NCBI GenBank assembly: GCA_017613735.1
Contig: JAGADF010000008.1
Location: forward strand, 248,001 to 312,000
Direction: 5' to 3'
Length of the DNA stretch: 64,000 nucleotides
Source of the DNA: Clostridia bacterium
GTDB taxonomy: Bacteria > Bacillota > Clostridia > Oscillospirales > Acutalibacteraceae
Shown here: positions 45,173 to 52,643 of the stretch, in pieces
Layout: each line of letters starts with the position of its first letter
Position numbering within the stretch: position 1 is the stretch's first letter
Notes under the pieces: model-generated
Told to the model about the DNA's origin: nothing
The model's input: the letters and a program-made list of their open reading frames with translations, nothing else
The model's database searches: none
Position numbers and translations under genes: made by a program

Positions 45173-46090
45173 ATGCTTAAGTTTTTTACCGATTACACCG
45201 GGGTAAAATTCACCGGCATCAACCATATTTTTGACGTCAGTGAAAACTTCCTTGAGTTCGGCGGAATCACCATAAAATGGTACGGCGTGATTATCGCGTT
45301 CGGCTTTCTTCTCGCAGTGCTTTTCGGCGGAAGAATGGCTTACAAATACAGAATTAATCTCAACAATATGGTCGACGTTCTCATTTTCGGAACGATAGGC
45401 GGAATTGTCGGTGCGAGGCTTTATTACGTTATTTTTGAATGGGATTATTACAAGGACCATCTCGGCGAAATAATTCAGATATGGAACGGCGGACTCGCGA
45501 TTTACGGCGGTATTATCGGCGGGCTTGCGATGGCTTATTTCGTATGTAAAAAGCACGAAATGAGCTTTGCCCAGCTTCTCGACCTTGTCGGTATGAGCCT
45601 TCTTATCGGTCAGGGAATCGGCCGCTGGGGCAATTTCGCAAATCAGGAAGCGTTCGGCACGAACACAACCGCTCCCTGGGGAATGTTAAGCGAAAAAACA
45701 ACCGCCTATCTTTCGGAGCATTATTCGGAGATTACGTCAAATGGAATTGAAATCGACCCCTCGTTACCCGTTCATCCGACCTTTCTTTATGAATCGCTCT
45801 GGTGCTTAATAGGCTTTATTCTTATCTACACAATGTGCAGAAAGTTTTATAAATTCCACGGACAGCTTTTCCTCAGTTACGCCATATGGTACGGTATCGG
45901 AAGAACGATAATCGAGGGATTCCGCACCGACAGCCTTTACCTTGCGACAACCGGCATAAGGGTTTCGCAGGCGCTGTCGCTCGGACTTGTAATCAGCTGT
46001 TCGCTGCTTATGGCGGCAAAATTTATCGAATTAAAGAAAAAACCTGAAAAGAAAGAAGATGAGGTGACGGAGAATGGCGCAGATAATTGA
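45173..46090 (+). CDS. lgt: prolipoprotein diacylglyceryl transferase
   Basis: Moves diacylglycerol from phosphatidylglycerol to the lipobox Cys of prolipoproteins. It is a 305-residue membrane enzyme with about seven helices. GIGRWGNFANQEAFG is the Lgt signature (about 150-165), and VHPTFLYES and FRTDSLYL lie in the C-terminal half. The position of the E. coli active-site His (HGGLIG) is Tyr here (IYGGIIGG), a variant I recall from other Firmicutes. Start follows AAAGGGGAAAAG. The last 17 bases overlap folD. Confidence 0.95.
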   Translation: MLKFFTDYTGVKFTGINHIFDVSENFLEFGGITIKWYGVIIAFGFLLAVLFGGRMAYKYRINLNNMVDVLIFGTIGGIVGARLYYVIFEWDYYKDHLGEIIQIWNGGLAIYGGIIGGLAMAYFVCKKHEMSFAQLLDLVGMSLLIGQGIGRWGNFANQEAFGTNTTAPWGMLSEKTTAYLSEHYSEITSNGIEIDPSLPVHPTFLYESLWCLIGFILIYTMCRKFYKFHGQLFLSYAIWYGIGRTIIEGFRTDSLYLATTGIRVSQALSLGLVISCSLLMAAKFIELKKKPEKKEDEVTENGADN

Positions 46091-46922
46091 CGGAAAAGCA
46101 GTTGCACAGGCCGTTAAGGAAAACGTTGCGAGAAAGGTTGAACAGCTTCAGGAAAGAGGCATACGCCCCTGCCTTGCCGTTATTATTATCGGCGACGACC
46201 CCGCTTCGAGAACATATGTAAACAACAAGAAAAAGGCGTGCGAGGCTACGGGCATTCTTTCAAAGGAAATATCGCTTGACAAGGAAACCACGACTGAGCA
46301 GTTGCTCAACGTCATAAACGAGCTTAACGACGATATGTCGGTTCACGGCATTCTTTGTCAGCTTCCTCTTCCCAAACAGATTGACGAAAACAAAATCATC
46401 GCCGCTATTTCGCCCGAAAAGGACGTAGACGCGTTTCACGCGCTCAATGTCGGAAGGCTTTTTCAGGGAGTTCAGAATCTTCAGCCCTGCACCCCGTCGG
46501 GCGTTATAGTTCTTCTCGACTACTACGGGCTTCCCATTGAGGGCAAAAACTGCGTCATAATCGGAAGAAGCAATATTGTAGGCAAGCCTATGGCAATGCT
46601 TCTTTTACAGAGGAACGGAACAGTTACCGTCGCCCATTCAAAAACCGCGGATTTAAAGGCGATTACAGGTATGGCTGACATACTTATTTCCGCTGTCGGC
46701 AAGCCCGGATTCGTTACTGCCGATATGGTCAAGGAAGGCGCGATTGTAATCGACGTCGGCATCAACAGAGATGAACAGGGCAAGCTCTGCGGCGACGTCT
46801 GCTTTGACGAGGTCGAAAAGAAGGCTTCGTTCATTACCCCCGTTCCCGGCGGAGTAGGTCCCATGACCGTAGCTATGCTTATGGAAAACACCGTAAGAGC
46901 GGCAAGACTTCAGTATCAGTAA
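46074..46922 (+). CDS. folD: methylenetetrahydrofolate dehydrogenase/cyclohydrolase
   Basis: Bifunctional enzyme interconverting methylene-, methenyl- and formyl-tetrahydrofolate. The substrate-binding Lys is in SRTYVNNKKKACE (about residue 55), QLPLPKQID and PCTPSGVI are conserved, and the NADP site is GRSNIVGKPMAMLL (about 165). PVPGGVGPMTVAML ends the family block. 282 residues is typical. The gene overlaps lgt and ends before a hairpin that also covers the bioY ribosome-binding site. Confidence 0.97.
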   Translation: MAQIIDGKAVAQAVKENVARKVEQLQERGIRPCLAVIIIGDDPASRTYVNNKKKACEATGILSKEISLDKETTTEQLLNVINELNDDMSVHGILCQLPLPKQIDENKIIAAISPEKDVDAFHALNVGRLFQGVQNLQPCTPSGVIVLLDYYGLPIEGKNCVIIGRSNIVGKPMAMLLLQRNGTVTVAHSKTADLKAITGMADILISAVGKPGFVTADMVKEGAIVIDVGINRDEQGKLCGDVCFDEVEKKASFITPVPGGVGPMTVAMLMENTVRAARLQYQ

Positions 46923-46923
46923 A

Positions 46924-46952
46924 TTGACTTTTTATTATTAAAATGATAAACT
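46924..46952 (+). promoter_or_regulatory. candidate promoter of bioY
   Basis: TTGACT at 46924-46929, 17-bp spacer, TAAACT at 46947-46952. It overlaps the 5' arm of the folD-bioY hairpin, so transcripts from it would lack that arm. Confidence 0.45.
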
Positions 46953-46985
46953 CTCCCTTGAAATAATTCGGGGAGAGTTTTTTAA
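46948..46985 (+). terminator. folD terminator overlapping the bioY ribosome-binding site
   Basis: 10-bp stem AAACTCTCCC (46948-46957) / GGGAGAGTTT (46971-46980) with a 13-base loop, followed by TTT. The bioY Shine-Dalgarno GGGGAGAG is inside the 3' arm, and the bioY ATG follows at once. Read-through RNA from lgt-folD would fold and either terminate or hide the bioY start. Confidence 0.7.
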
Positions 46986-47539
46986 TGAAAAATAAAATCG
47001 GCATAAAGGAAATATGTCTTACGGCCATGATGACCGCAGTTATCGCGGTTTGTTCGTGGCTTTCTGTTCCCGTTATGACGATTCCCGTCACTATGCAGAC
47101 CTTTGCCGTTTTTCTCACCCTTCTTCTCTGCGGCGGACGAAACGGAACAGTTTCAATCCTCATTTACATTTTGCTCGGACTTGTCGGTGCGCCAGTTTTT
47201 TCGGGTTTCAGGGCAGGGCCGTCAGCTCTGTTCGGTCTAACGGGCGGGTATATTATAGGCTTTCTGATTATGGGAATTATCTTCCTTATTTCCGAAAAGC
47301 TAATAAGCGAAAAACTCGCTTTAAAAGTTGTATCGCTTTTTATAGGGCTTATTCTGTGTTATGCCTTCGGCACGCTCTGGTTTATAATTATTTATAATGC
47401 CGGAGAAGAACAAATAGGTGTTAAAGCCGCTCTTTCGCTTTGCGTTCTGCCGTTTATACTGCCCGACCTTCTCAAGCTCACGCTTGCGACTGTTCTTTAC
47501 AAGGCGATTAAACCCGCGCTCGAAAGAATAAAAAGCTGA
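46985..47539 (+). CDS. bioY: biotin transporter S component BioY
   Basis: Biotin-binding membrane component of an ECF-type transporter, 184 residues, six helices. TIPVTMQTFAVFLTLLLCGGRNGTVS and GLVGAPVFSGFRAGPSALFGLTGGYIIGF are BioY signatures. No energising ATPase or EcfT lies next door, so it presumably shares the general ECF module. The start ATG 46985 uses the GGGGAGAG site 7-8 bases upstream. Confidence 0.94.
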   Translation: MKNKIGIKEICLTAMMTAVIAVCSWLSVPVMTIPVTMQTFAVFLTLLLCGGRNGTVSILIYILLGLVGAPVFSGFRAGPSALFGLTGGYIIGFLIMGIIFLISEKLISEKLALKVVSLFIGLILCYAFGTLWFIIIYNAGEEQIGVKAALSLCVLPFILPDLLKLTLATVLYKAIKPALERIKS

Positions 47540-47560
47540 GGTCGCTTTTTGTTTTTTTAT
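47530..47560 (+). terminator. terminator at the bioY end
   Basis: 7-bp stem AAAAAGC/GCTTTTT with a 7-base loop spanning the bioY stop codon, followed by GTTTTTTTATT. Confidence 0.6.
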
Positions 47561-47638
47561 TGAAAAAAAGGGCAAATTATGATAAAATAATTAGTTGTAG
47601 ATATAATAGTATAAATAATGCTAACGAGGTATCAAAAA

Positions 47639-48673
47639 GTGATAGAAAGAGTTAATTCGCAAAATCTTGAAGAATACGAAAACTTTATAAAAAGCCATCC
47701 GAAGGGACTTTTCCAGCACTCCTCAAAATGGGGCAAGGTAAAGGACGCGTGGAAATGGGAAGCGATAATGCTTAAGGACGAAAGCGGCAATATCAAAGGC
47801 TCCGCCTCGGTTTTAATCCGTTTTATTCCGGTTGTCAAGTATTCTCTTTTCTACGTTTGCCGCGGTTTCGCCGCTGACGAGGACGACTTCGACACCTTCG
47901 ACAGGCTGTTTGACGGTCTTCTTGATTTAGCTAAGGAATACAAAGCTTACTGCATTAAAATAGACCCCGAAATCACGGTCGAAAACAAGGCGTATAAACA
48001 GCACCTTATCGACAAGGGCTTTATTGAGCTTAATCCCGGCTGTATGGATTTTGAAAACGTTCAGCCGCGTTTTGTTTACTGTTTCGACTATAACGGTATG
48101 AACGAGGACGAGCTTATGCTCACCTTTAAACCCGATTACCGTACGCGTATAAGAAAAGCTCCGAAAAAAGGCGTTGAGGTTAAAATCATGGGCGTTGAGG
48201 CTCTTGACGATTTTGTATCTATTATGAAAGAAACCGGCGAGCGCGACGGCTTTTCGACAAGGCCGAAATGGTATTTTGAAAAAATCCTCAACTGTATGGG
48301 CGAGGACGCAAGGCTTTATATGGCTTACTACGAGGGCAAGGCTATCGCGGGAACTCTCGCAATAAAATGGGGACAGAACGTAATGAAATATCAGTACGGC
48401 GCGTCCTCAAACGCTCACAGAAACGTCTACCCGAACTACGCTCTTCAGTGGGCGATGATGCAGTGGGGCATGGAGTGCGGCTGTAAGGTATACGATTTCG
48501 GAGGCATCAGCGGTGACTGTCAGAATCCCGACAACCCGCACTACGGTCTCTGGCGTTTCAAGCACGGCTTCGGCGGTTATATGAAGGAATTTATAGGCGA
48601 ATTCGACTACGTAATAAAGCCCGTCGTATACAAGAGCTTTAATATTGCAAACGAAATCAGGAAGAAATTATGA
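47639..48673 (+). CDS. FemAB-type peptidoglycan aminoacyltransferase
   Basis: A 344-residue enzyme of the FemX/MurM family, which transfers an amino acid from aminoacyl-tRNA to the stem peptide of lipid II or its bridge. It has two GNAT-like halves: FQHSSKWGKVKDAWKWE and RLYMAYYEGKAIAGTLAIKWG...YQYGASSNAHRNVYPNYALQW are typical. YDFGGISGDCQNPDNPHYGLWRFKHGFGG is the FemX-type C-terminal signature. I prefer GTG 47639, which follows ACGAGGT, over ATG 47618, which would be nearly leaderless after TATAAT at 47602-47607. It overlaps alr by 4 bp, suggesting that alanine may be the transferred residue, an inference only. Confidence 0.85.
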   Translation: MIERVNSQNLEEYENFIKSHPKGLFQHSSKWGKVKDAWKWEAIMLKDESGNIKGSASVLIRFIPVVKYSLFYVCRGFAADEDDFDTFDRLFDGLLDLAKEYKAYCIKIDPEITVENKAYKQHLIDKGFIELNPGCMDFENVQPRFVYCFDYNGMNEDELMLTFKPDYRTRIRKAPKKGVEVKIMGVEALDDFVSIMKETGERDGFSTRPKWYFEKILNCMGEDARLYMAYYEGKAIAGTLAIKWGQNVMKYQYGASSNAHRNVYPNYALQWAMMQWGMECGCKVYDFGGISGDCQNPDNPHYGLWRFKHGFGGYMKEFIGEFDYVIKPVVYKSFNIANEIRKKL

Positions 48674-49764
48674 ACGAATACGTTATTAAAAAAGAGGATT
48701 TAAAGCACAATATCGAACTCATAAAGCAGAAAGCGGGCAACGAGGTTATCGGCGTTCTAAAAGCCGACGGCTACGGTCTCGGCAGAGATTTTCTCGCCGA
48801 AATACTTAAGGAGGAAGGCATTAATTCCTTTGCCGTCGCGGATGTTGAAGACATTGAGCCGTTAAGGGAAAACGTTCTTGACGAAAGCGACTCGCTTCTT
48901 GTTATGCGCTCGACCTCCCTTGAAAGCGAAGCCGAAATAATAGCCGATAACAACTGTATCGCAACGGTCGGCTCAAAGGAAAGCGCGCAGGTTTTGAACA
49001 ACGCGGCGAAAAAACTCGGCAAGGTCGTTAAAGCGAATATCAAAATTGACACCGGTCTTTCGCGTTTCGGATTTTTACCCGAAGAGGTTGACGCGATTGA
49101 AAAAGTTTACCGCGAATACGAAAATCTTGATTTTATCGGCATATACACTCATTTCAGCTCCGCTTTTACAAACGAAGAGCTTACAAAAAAGCAGTTGAGC
49201 CGTTTCCTTTATACTGTTGAACAGCTTCAGATTAAGGGTATTGACGTCGGCAAGGTTTACGCGGCGTCCTCCCCCGCCCTGCTTAACGTAAGCGGAACAG
49301 AGCTTGACGCGGTAAGAATCGGCTCCGCATTTACGGGACGGGTTATCACAAAAAGTCATCTTGACTTAAGAAAAATCGGCGTTCTGAGAAGTCAGGTCAT
49401 TGAAATTAAAAAGATTAAGAAAGGCGCGACCGTCGGCTACAGCGGTGATTTTACCGCAAAGCGCGACACGGTTCTCGCCATTGTTCCCGTAGGTCATACC
49501 GACGGTCTCGGCTTTGAAAAGGCGCAGGAAATCAATAGCCTTTCGCAGCTTATACGCCGTATGCTTTCCCCTCTTAAGAGATATCTTAAGAAAGAACGTA
49601 TTACGGTAAAAATCAACGGAAAAACGGCAAGAGTCGTCGGCGCGGTCGGGCTTACGAACTGTACGGTCGATATAACGGGTATGGACGTTAAGGTCGGCGA
49701 CAAGGTTGAAATTGACCTTTCGCCCGTTGCCGTCAGCCCTAAGGTAAAAAGAATTTACGAATAA
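48670..49764 (+). CDS. alr: alanine racemase
   Basis: PLP enzyme that interconverts L- and D-alanine for peptidoglycan. The PLP-binding Lys is in IGVLKADGYGLG (about residue 37). KIDTGLSRFGF follows, and the second catalytic residue is the Tyr of VGYSGDFTAKRD (about 255). 364 residues is the usual length. The start overlaps the femX-type gene by 4 bp. Confidence 0.94.
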   Translation: MNEYVIKKEDLKHNIELIKQKAGNEVIGVLKADGYGLGRDFLAEILKEEGINSFAVADVEDIEPLRENVLDESDSLLVMRSTSLESEAEIIADNNCIATVGSKESAQVLNNAAKKLGKVVKANIKIDTGLSRFGFLPEEVDAIEKVYREYENLDFIGIYTHFSSAFTNEELTKKQLSRFLYTVEQLQIKGIDVGKVYAASSPALLNVSGTELDAVRIGSAFTGRVITKSHLDLRKIGVLRSQVIEIKKIKKGATVGYSGDFTAKRDTVLAIVPVGHTDGLGFEKAQEINSLSQLIRRMLSPLKRYLKKERITVKINGKTARVVGAVGLTNCTVDITGMDVKVGDKVEIDLSPVAVSPKVKRIYE

Positions 49765-49767
49765 TAA

Positions 49768-49796
49768 TTGATTTTTTTAATAAGTTTATATATAAT
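49768..49796 (+). promoter_or_regulatory. promoter of the secreted protein gene after alr
   Basis: TTGATT at 49768-49773, 17-bp spacer, perfect TATAAT at 49791-49796, then GGGAGG before ATG 49820. Confidence 0.65.
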
Positions 49797-49819
49797 TGAG
49801 TCAAAGGGAGGCTATTGAT

Positions 49820-50467
49820 ATGAAAAAGATGTTCGCTCTCGTTATTGCGCTTGTTATAGCAGTATGCGCTTTATCAATTTTCAGTATTACTTATGACACC
49901 ACGCCCGACGTGGTTATTTCGGGCGGCGAAATCGCAAACGCCATCGCCACCTCTTCGGCAGACACCTGCACTCACGACAGACAGGATTACCCCATAGGCG
50001 CGAATGCGGAAAATCAGTATGACATTCTTGCCGACAACGACCTTTACGGCCACGCGGATTACGGCGATTACGTTCCCGCCGAGGTAAGATATGTCGACGG
50101 TTTCCCGACAGTTGACGGCGAAAAGACATACAGCCGTTATTATGAGGACAGCAGATACGTTCAGCCCGCCGAGGAAGAAAAGCCCCGTGAGGACTGGAAC
50201 ATGCACGATTTCCACGCCAACGGCGAAATGTTTGAAACCGTAGGCAACGGCACGATGAGCTTTTACAGTGAAGAGGACAGAGACGCTTATATCGCTTCTC
50301 TCAAAGAGGAGTTCGGCGAAGAAAACGTTCACGAATATCAGTATGATTCAAACGGCAACGCTTCTTCATCAACAGGCAACGGTCTTATAGACCAGGCGCA
50401 GAATACGGTTGACGACGTTAACGAAAAACAGGGTAACATTGAAGATATTCTTAATTCAATGGGATAA
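49820..50467 (+). CDS. exported or membrane-anchored protein of unknown function
   Basis: A 215-residue protein I do not recognise. The N-terminus KKMFALVIALVIAVCALSIF is a signal peptide or single anchor. The rest is polar and acidic, rich in Tyr/Asp/Glu, with a region YYEDSRYVQPAEEEKPREDWN and a predicted helical end (NTVDDVNEKQGNIEDILNS). No catalytic motif is visible. ATG 49820 follows GGGAGG; the earlier codon at 49796 lies inside the -10 box. It has its own promoter and terminator. Confidence 0.7.
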   Translation: MKKMFALVIALVIAVCALSIFSITYDTTPDVVISGGEIANAIATSSADTCTHDRQDYPIGANAENQYDILADNDLYGHADYGDYVPAEVRYVDGFPTVDGEKTYSRYYEDSRYVQPAEEEKPREDWNMHDFHANGEMFETVGNGTMSFYSEEDRDAYIASLKEEFGEENVHEYQYDSNGNASSSTGNGLIDQAQNTVDDVNEKQGNIEDILNSMG

Positions 50468-50486
50468 GATAATTTATAAAATAAAA

Positions 50487-50517
50487 AAACACCTGCACAA
50501 AATGTGCAGGTGTTTTT
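50487..50517. terminator. bidirectional terminator
   Basis: 11-bp stem ACACCTGCACA/TGTGCAGGTGT with loop AAA, with A7 before and T6 after. Serves the secreted protein gene on the plus strand and the tRNA-Val gene on the minus strand. Confidence 0.88.
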
Positions 50518-50520
50518 TAA

Positions 50521-50594
50521 TAGAGACGAAGGGGTTCGAACCCTTGACCTCACGGATGTGAACCGTGCACTCTGACCAACTGAGCTACGTCTCC
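50521..50594 (-). tRNA. tRNA-Val, anticodon CAC
   Basis: The minus strand folds into a cloverleaf: acceptor GGAGACG with CGTCTCT (first pair G-U), D stem GCTC/GAGT, anticodon stem CACGG/CCGTG with loop TTCACAT (anticodon CAC, reading GUG), and T arm AAGGG-TTCGAAC-CCCTT. The discriminator is A; no CCA is encoded. A promoter TTGAAT-17-TATACT lies directly upstream. Confidence 0.93.
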
Positions 50595-50606
50595 GAAAAC
50601 AAATAA

Positions 50607-50635
50607 AGTATAGCATACAGATTTGTTTTATTCAA
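50607..50635 (-). promoter_or_regulatory. promoter of tRNA-Val
   Basis: On the minus strand: TTGAAT at 50630-50635, 17-bp spacer, TATACT at 50607-50612. Confidence 0.75.
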
Positions 50636-50690
50636 CAGCGTATTCTTTCATTTCGAGTTCGACTCTCTTAAATCTTATTTTGTAAAAAGC

Positions 50691-50720
50691 AAAAAAGCAC
50701 CCTGCGGGTGCTTTTTCTTT
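50691..50720 (-). terminator. terminator of tmRNA
   Basis: Stem AAGCACCC/GGGTGCTT with a 3-base loop, T-rich on the minus-strand 3' side (TTTTTTG), 8-30 bases after the tmRNA 3' end. Confidence 0.82.
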
Positions 50721-50723
50721 TTA

Positions 50724-51070
50724 TGGAGATGGCGAGAGTCGAACTCGCGTCCGAAAACCCATCCGCACAACTTTCTACGAGTGTAGTTAAGAGTTTGCAT
50801 TCCCCGTCCCGGACGTCTCTTAACGGACTTCCGGAAAAAGTAGCCGCATTGTTCATGACGGGCTATGCGACTCTTACCCGTTCACGTTCACTGCTGCTTG
50901 ACGCTCTGTCCCGCGCCGCAGTACTCGCGGGGAGAACGGCTGCTTAAATTAAGCAGCTTTTAATTCTAATTTTTCGTCGTTTATTTCTAAACTTGAGGAG
51001 TTTATAGCGGATTCCTCGCCGCTACTCGCTTATTATGTTTCAGTGTCCCCGTCGAAATCCTTTCATCCCC
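50724..51070 (-). ncRNA. ssrA: transfer-messenger RNA (tmRNA)
   Basis: Rescues stalled ribosomes with SmpB. The 5' end GGGGATGAAAGG and the 3' end CGAGTTCGACTCTCGCC-ATCTCC-A form the tRNA-like domain (acceptor GGGGATG with CATCTCC). The CGACGGGG block after the 5' end is typical. The tag reading frame (50949-50984) follows UUAGAA: AUA AAC GAC GAA AAA UUA GAA UUA AAA GCU GCU UAA, predicted peptide INDEKLELKAA. Total length is about 347 bases. It lies 56 bp after smpB, with no clear own promoter, so co-transcription with smpB is likely. No CCA is encoded. Confidence 0.95.
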
Positions 51071-51126
51071 TTGTATGGGGCAAATCCCAACAACCCGAAC
51101 TCCGGTTTTAAGCGGCAAAATTGTTT

Positions 51127-51588
51127 CTACCTGTTTCTCTCCTTCATTGTGCGCTCAATAGTTCTGTCGGCTTCTTTTTTGGCGGCGACGGCGCGCTTGT
51201 CGTAATTCTTTTTACCCTTGCAAAGACCTACCTGCATTTTCGCCTTGCCCTTTTTGAAGTAAATGCTCAAAGGGATTAACGTAAGCCCCTCCTGCTTTAT
51301 AACGCCGAAAAGGTGATTAATCTCTTTTTTATGCATTAAAAGGCGTTTGACGCGAAGCGGGTCGCGGTTAAAGATATTTCCGTGGTCATAGGGTGAAATG
51401 TGAACGCCGTTTGCAAATATTTCCCCCTTGTCGATACTGCACCACGAATCCTTGAGGTTGACCTTGCCCGCGCGGACGGATTTAACTTCCGTTCCGAAAA
51501 GCTCAATGCCCGCCTCATAGCTTTCAAGTACAAAATAGTCGTGAAAGGCTTTTTTATTCTGTGCAATTGTAGTGTTTTTGTCAGACAT
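51127..51588 (-). CDS. smpB: tmRNA-binding protein SmpB
   Basis: Binds tmRNA and brings it to stalled ribosomes. It has 153 residues: IAQNKKAFHDYFVLESYEAGIELFGTEVKSVR at the N-terminus, SWCSIDKGEIFANGVHISPY in the centre, and a basic tail KKNYDKRAVAAKKEADRTIERTMKE that enters the mRNA channel. Directly upstream of ssrA, the common arrangement. Confidence 0.97.
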   Translation of the reverse strand: MSDKNTTIAQNKKAFHDYFVLESYEAGIELFGTEVKSVRAGKVNLKDSWCSIDKGEIFANGVHISPYDHGNIFNRDPLRVKRLLMHKKEINHLFGVIKQEGLTLIPLSIYFKKGKAKMQVGLCKGKKNYDKRAVAAKKEADRTIERTMKERNR

Positions 51589-51645
51589 AATTCTGCCTTT
51601 CGTAACCGTATTCTTGAAATTCCTGAAGAATAATTAAATCGTAGC

Positions 51646-51662
51646 GGCGACCTTTGGTCGCC
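51646..51662. repeat. REP-like hairpin between recR and smpB
   Basis: GGCGACC-TTT-GGTCGCC, a perfect 7-bp stem without a T-tract, within GTAGC...CGTAC. It resembles short palindromic intergenic elements seen in many copies in gut Clostridia genomes, but this window has only one copy. Confidence 0.4.
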
Positions 51663-51670
51663 CGTACATA

Positions 51671-52270
51671 TTAAATAACCTGTCTGCCTTCAAGGGCGCG
51701 AAGAAGCGTTATTTCATCGGCGTATTCGAGGTCCGCGCCTACGGGCACGCCGTACGCAAGTCGGGTGACCTTAACGCCCATCGGCTTTAAAAGGCGTGAA
51801 ATATACATAGCCGTCGCCTCGCCCTCAACGGTAGGGTTGGTCGCCATTATAACTTCCTGAACCTCATCGGCGTTCATACGCGAAAGCAGCTCTTTAATCG
51901 TTAGCTGCTCGGGTCCGACTCCGTTCATAGGCGAGATTGCGCCGTGAAGTACGTGGTACGTACCCTTATACTCGTGGGTTTTTTCAATGGCAATAACGTC
52001 GCGCGGGTCTTCAACAACACAGATAACCGACCTGTCGCGCGCGGGATTGTCGCACACGTTGCACAGTTCCTTTTCCGTAAGATTGCAACATACCGAGCAT
52101 TTATGGATTTTTTCGTGAGCCTCGATTATAGACTCGGAAAACTCCCTCGCCTCTTCGTCGGTAAGACCGAGAACATAAAACGCCATCCTCTGGGCGCTTT
52201 TGGCTCCGACAGAGGGCATTCTCTGGAACTGCTCTATTAACTTCTGAAGTGCCGCTACGTTATATGACAT
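51671..52270 (-). CDS. recR: recombination protein RecR
   Basis: Acts with RecO (and RecF) to load RecA at gaps. It has 199 residues: a helix-hairpin-helix start (LQKLIEQFQRMPSVGAKSAQRMAF), the zinc finger CSVCCNLTEKELCNVC (about 57-72), the TOPRIM domain (VICVVEDPRDVIAIE) and the C-terminal TRLAYGVPVGADLEYADEITL. Part of the conserved dnaX-ybaB-recR order. Confidence 0.97.
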   Translation of the reverse strand: MSYNVAALQKLIEQFQRMPSVGAKSAQRMAFYVLGLTDEEAREFSESIIEAHEKIHKCSVCCNLTEKELCNVCDNPARDRSVICVVEDPRDVIAIEKTHEYKGTYHVLHGAISPMNGVGPEQLTIKELLSRMNADEVQEVIMATNPTVEGEATAMYISRLLKPMGVKVTRLAYGVPVGADLEYADEITLLRALEGRQVI

Positions 52271-52300
52271 AAGTATTGCCTCAAAAATTCCTTTTTAATC

Positions 52301-52642
52301 TTATAAGCCCAATCCGCCAAGTCCGGGTATATTAAGTCCGCCGGTGATTTCGCCCATTTTCTGCTCCATTGTGCTGTCAACCTTGTGCATAGCTTCGTTG
52401 ATAGCCGCAATAAGCAAATCCTCAAGCATTTCGATATCGTCCTTATCGACGACGTCTTCCTGAAGCTTTATGGACTTTATTTCGTGCTTGCCGCTGACGG
52501 TAACCTCTACCATTCCGCCGCCTGCGGAAGCGGTGTATTCGGCCTGTTCAACCTCTTCCTGAGTTTTCTGCATATTGTCCTGCATCTGCTGAAGCCGCTG
52601 CATCATATTACCCTGAGGCGCGTTTGGAATTCTTGCTTTCAT
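52301..52642 (-). CDS. YbaB/EbfC nucleoid-associated protein
   Basis: A 113-residue DNA-binding dimer of the YbaB/EbfC family. The core is MQRLQQMQDNMQKTQEEVE, then GMVEVTVSGKHEIKSIKL, then EMLEDLLIAAINEA. ATG 52642 follows AAAGGAAAG and lies 1 base after the dnaX stop; a TTG at 52660 would overlap dnaX. The ending GGLNIPGLGGLGL is Gly/Leu rich, common in this family. Confidence 0.94.
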   Translation of the reverse strand: MKARIPNAPQGNMMQRLQQMQDNMQKTQEEVEQAEYTASAGGGMVEVTVSGKHEIKSIKLQEDVVDKDDIEMLEDLLIAAINEAMHKVDSTMEQKMGEITGGLNIPGLGGLGL

Positions 52643-52643
52643 C

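Noticed and set aside
50338-50616. Minus-strand reading frame across 50521-50594
   Set aside because: It is the antisense or same-strand reading of the tRNA-Val gene and terminator; RSSVGQSARF-type peptides are a usual tRNA artefact.
50668-50947. Reading frames on both strands over 50668-50947
   Set aside because: The region is the tmRNA body; the frames are accidental.
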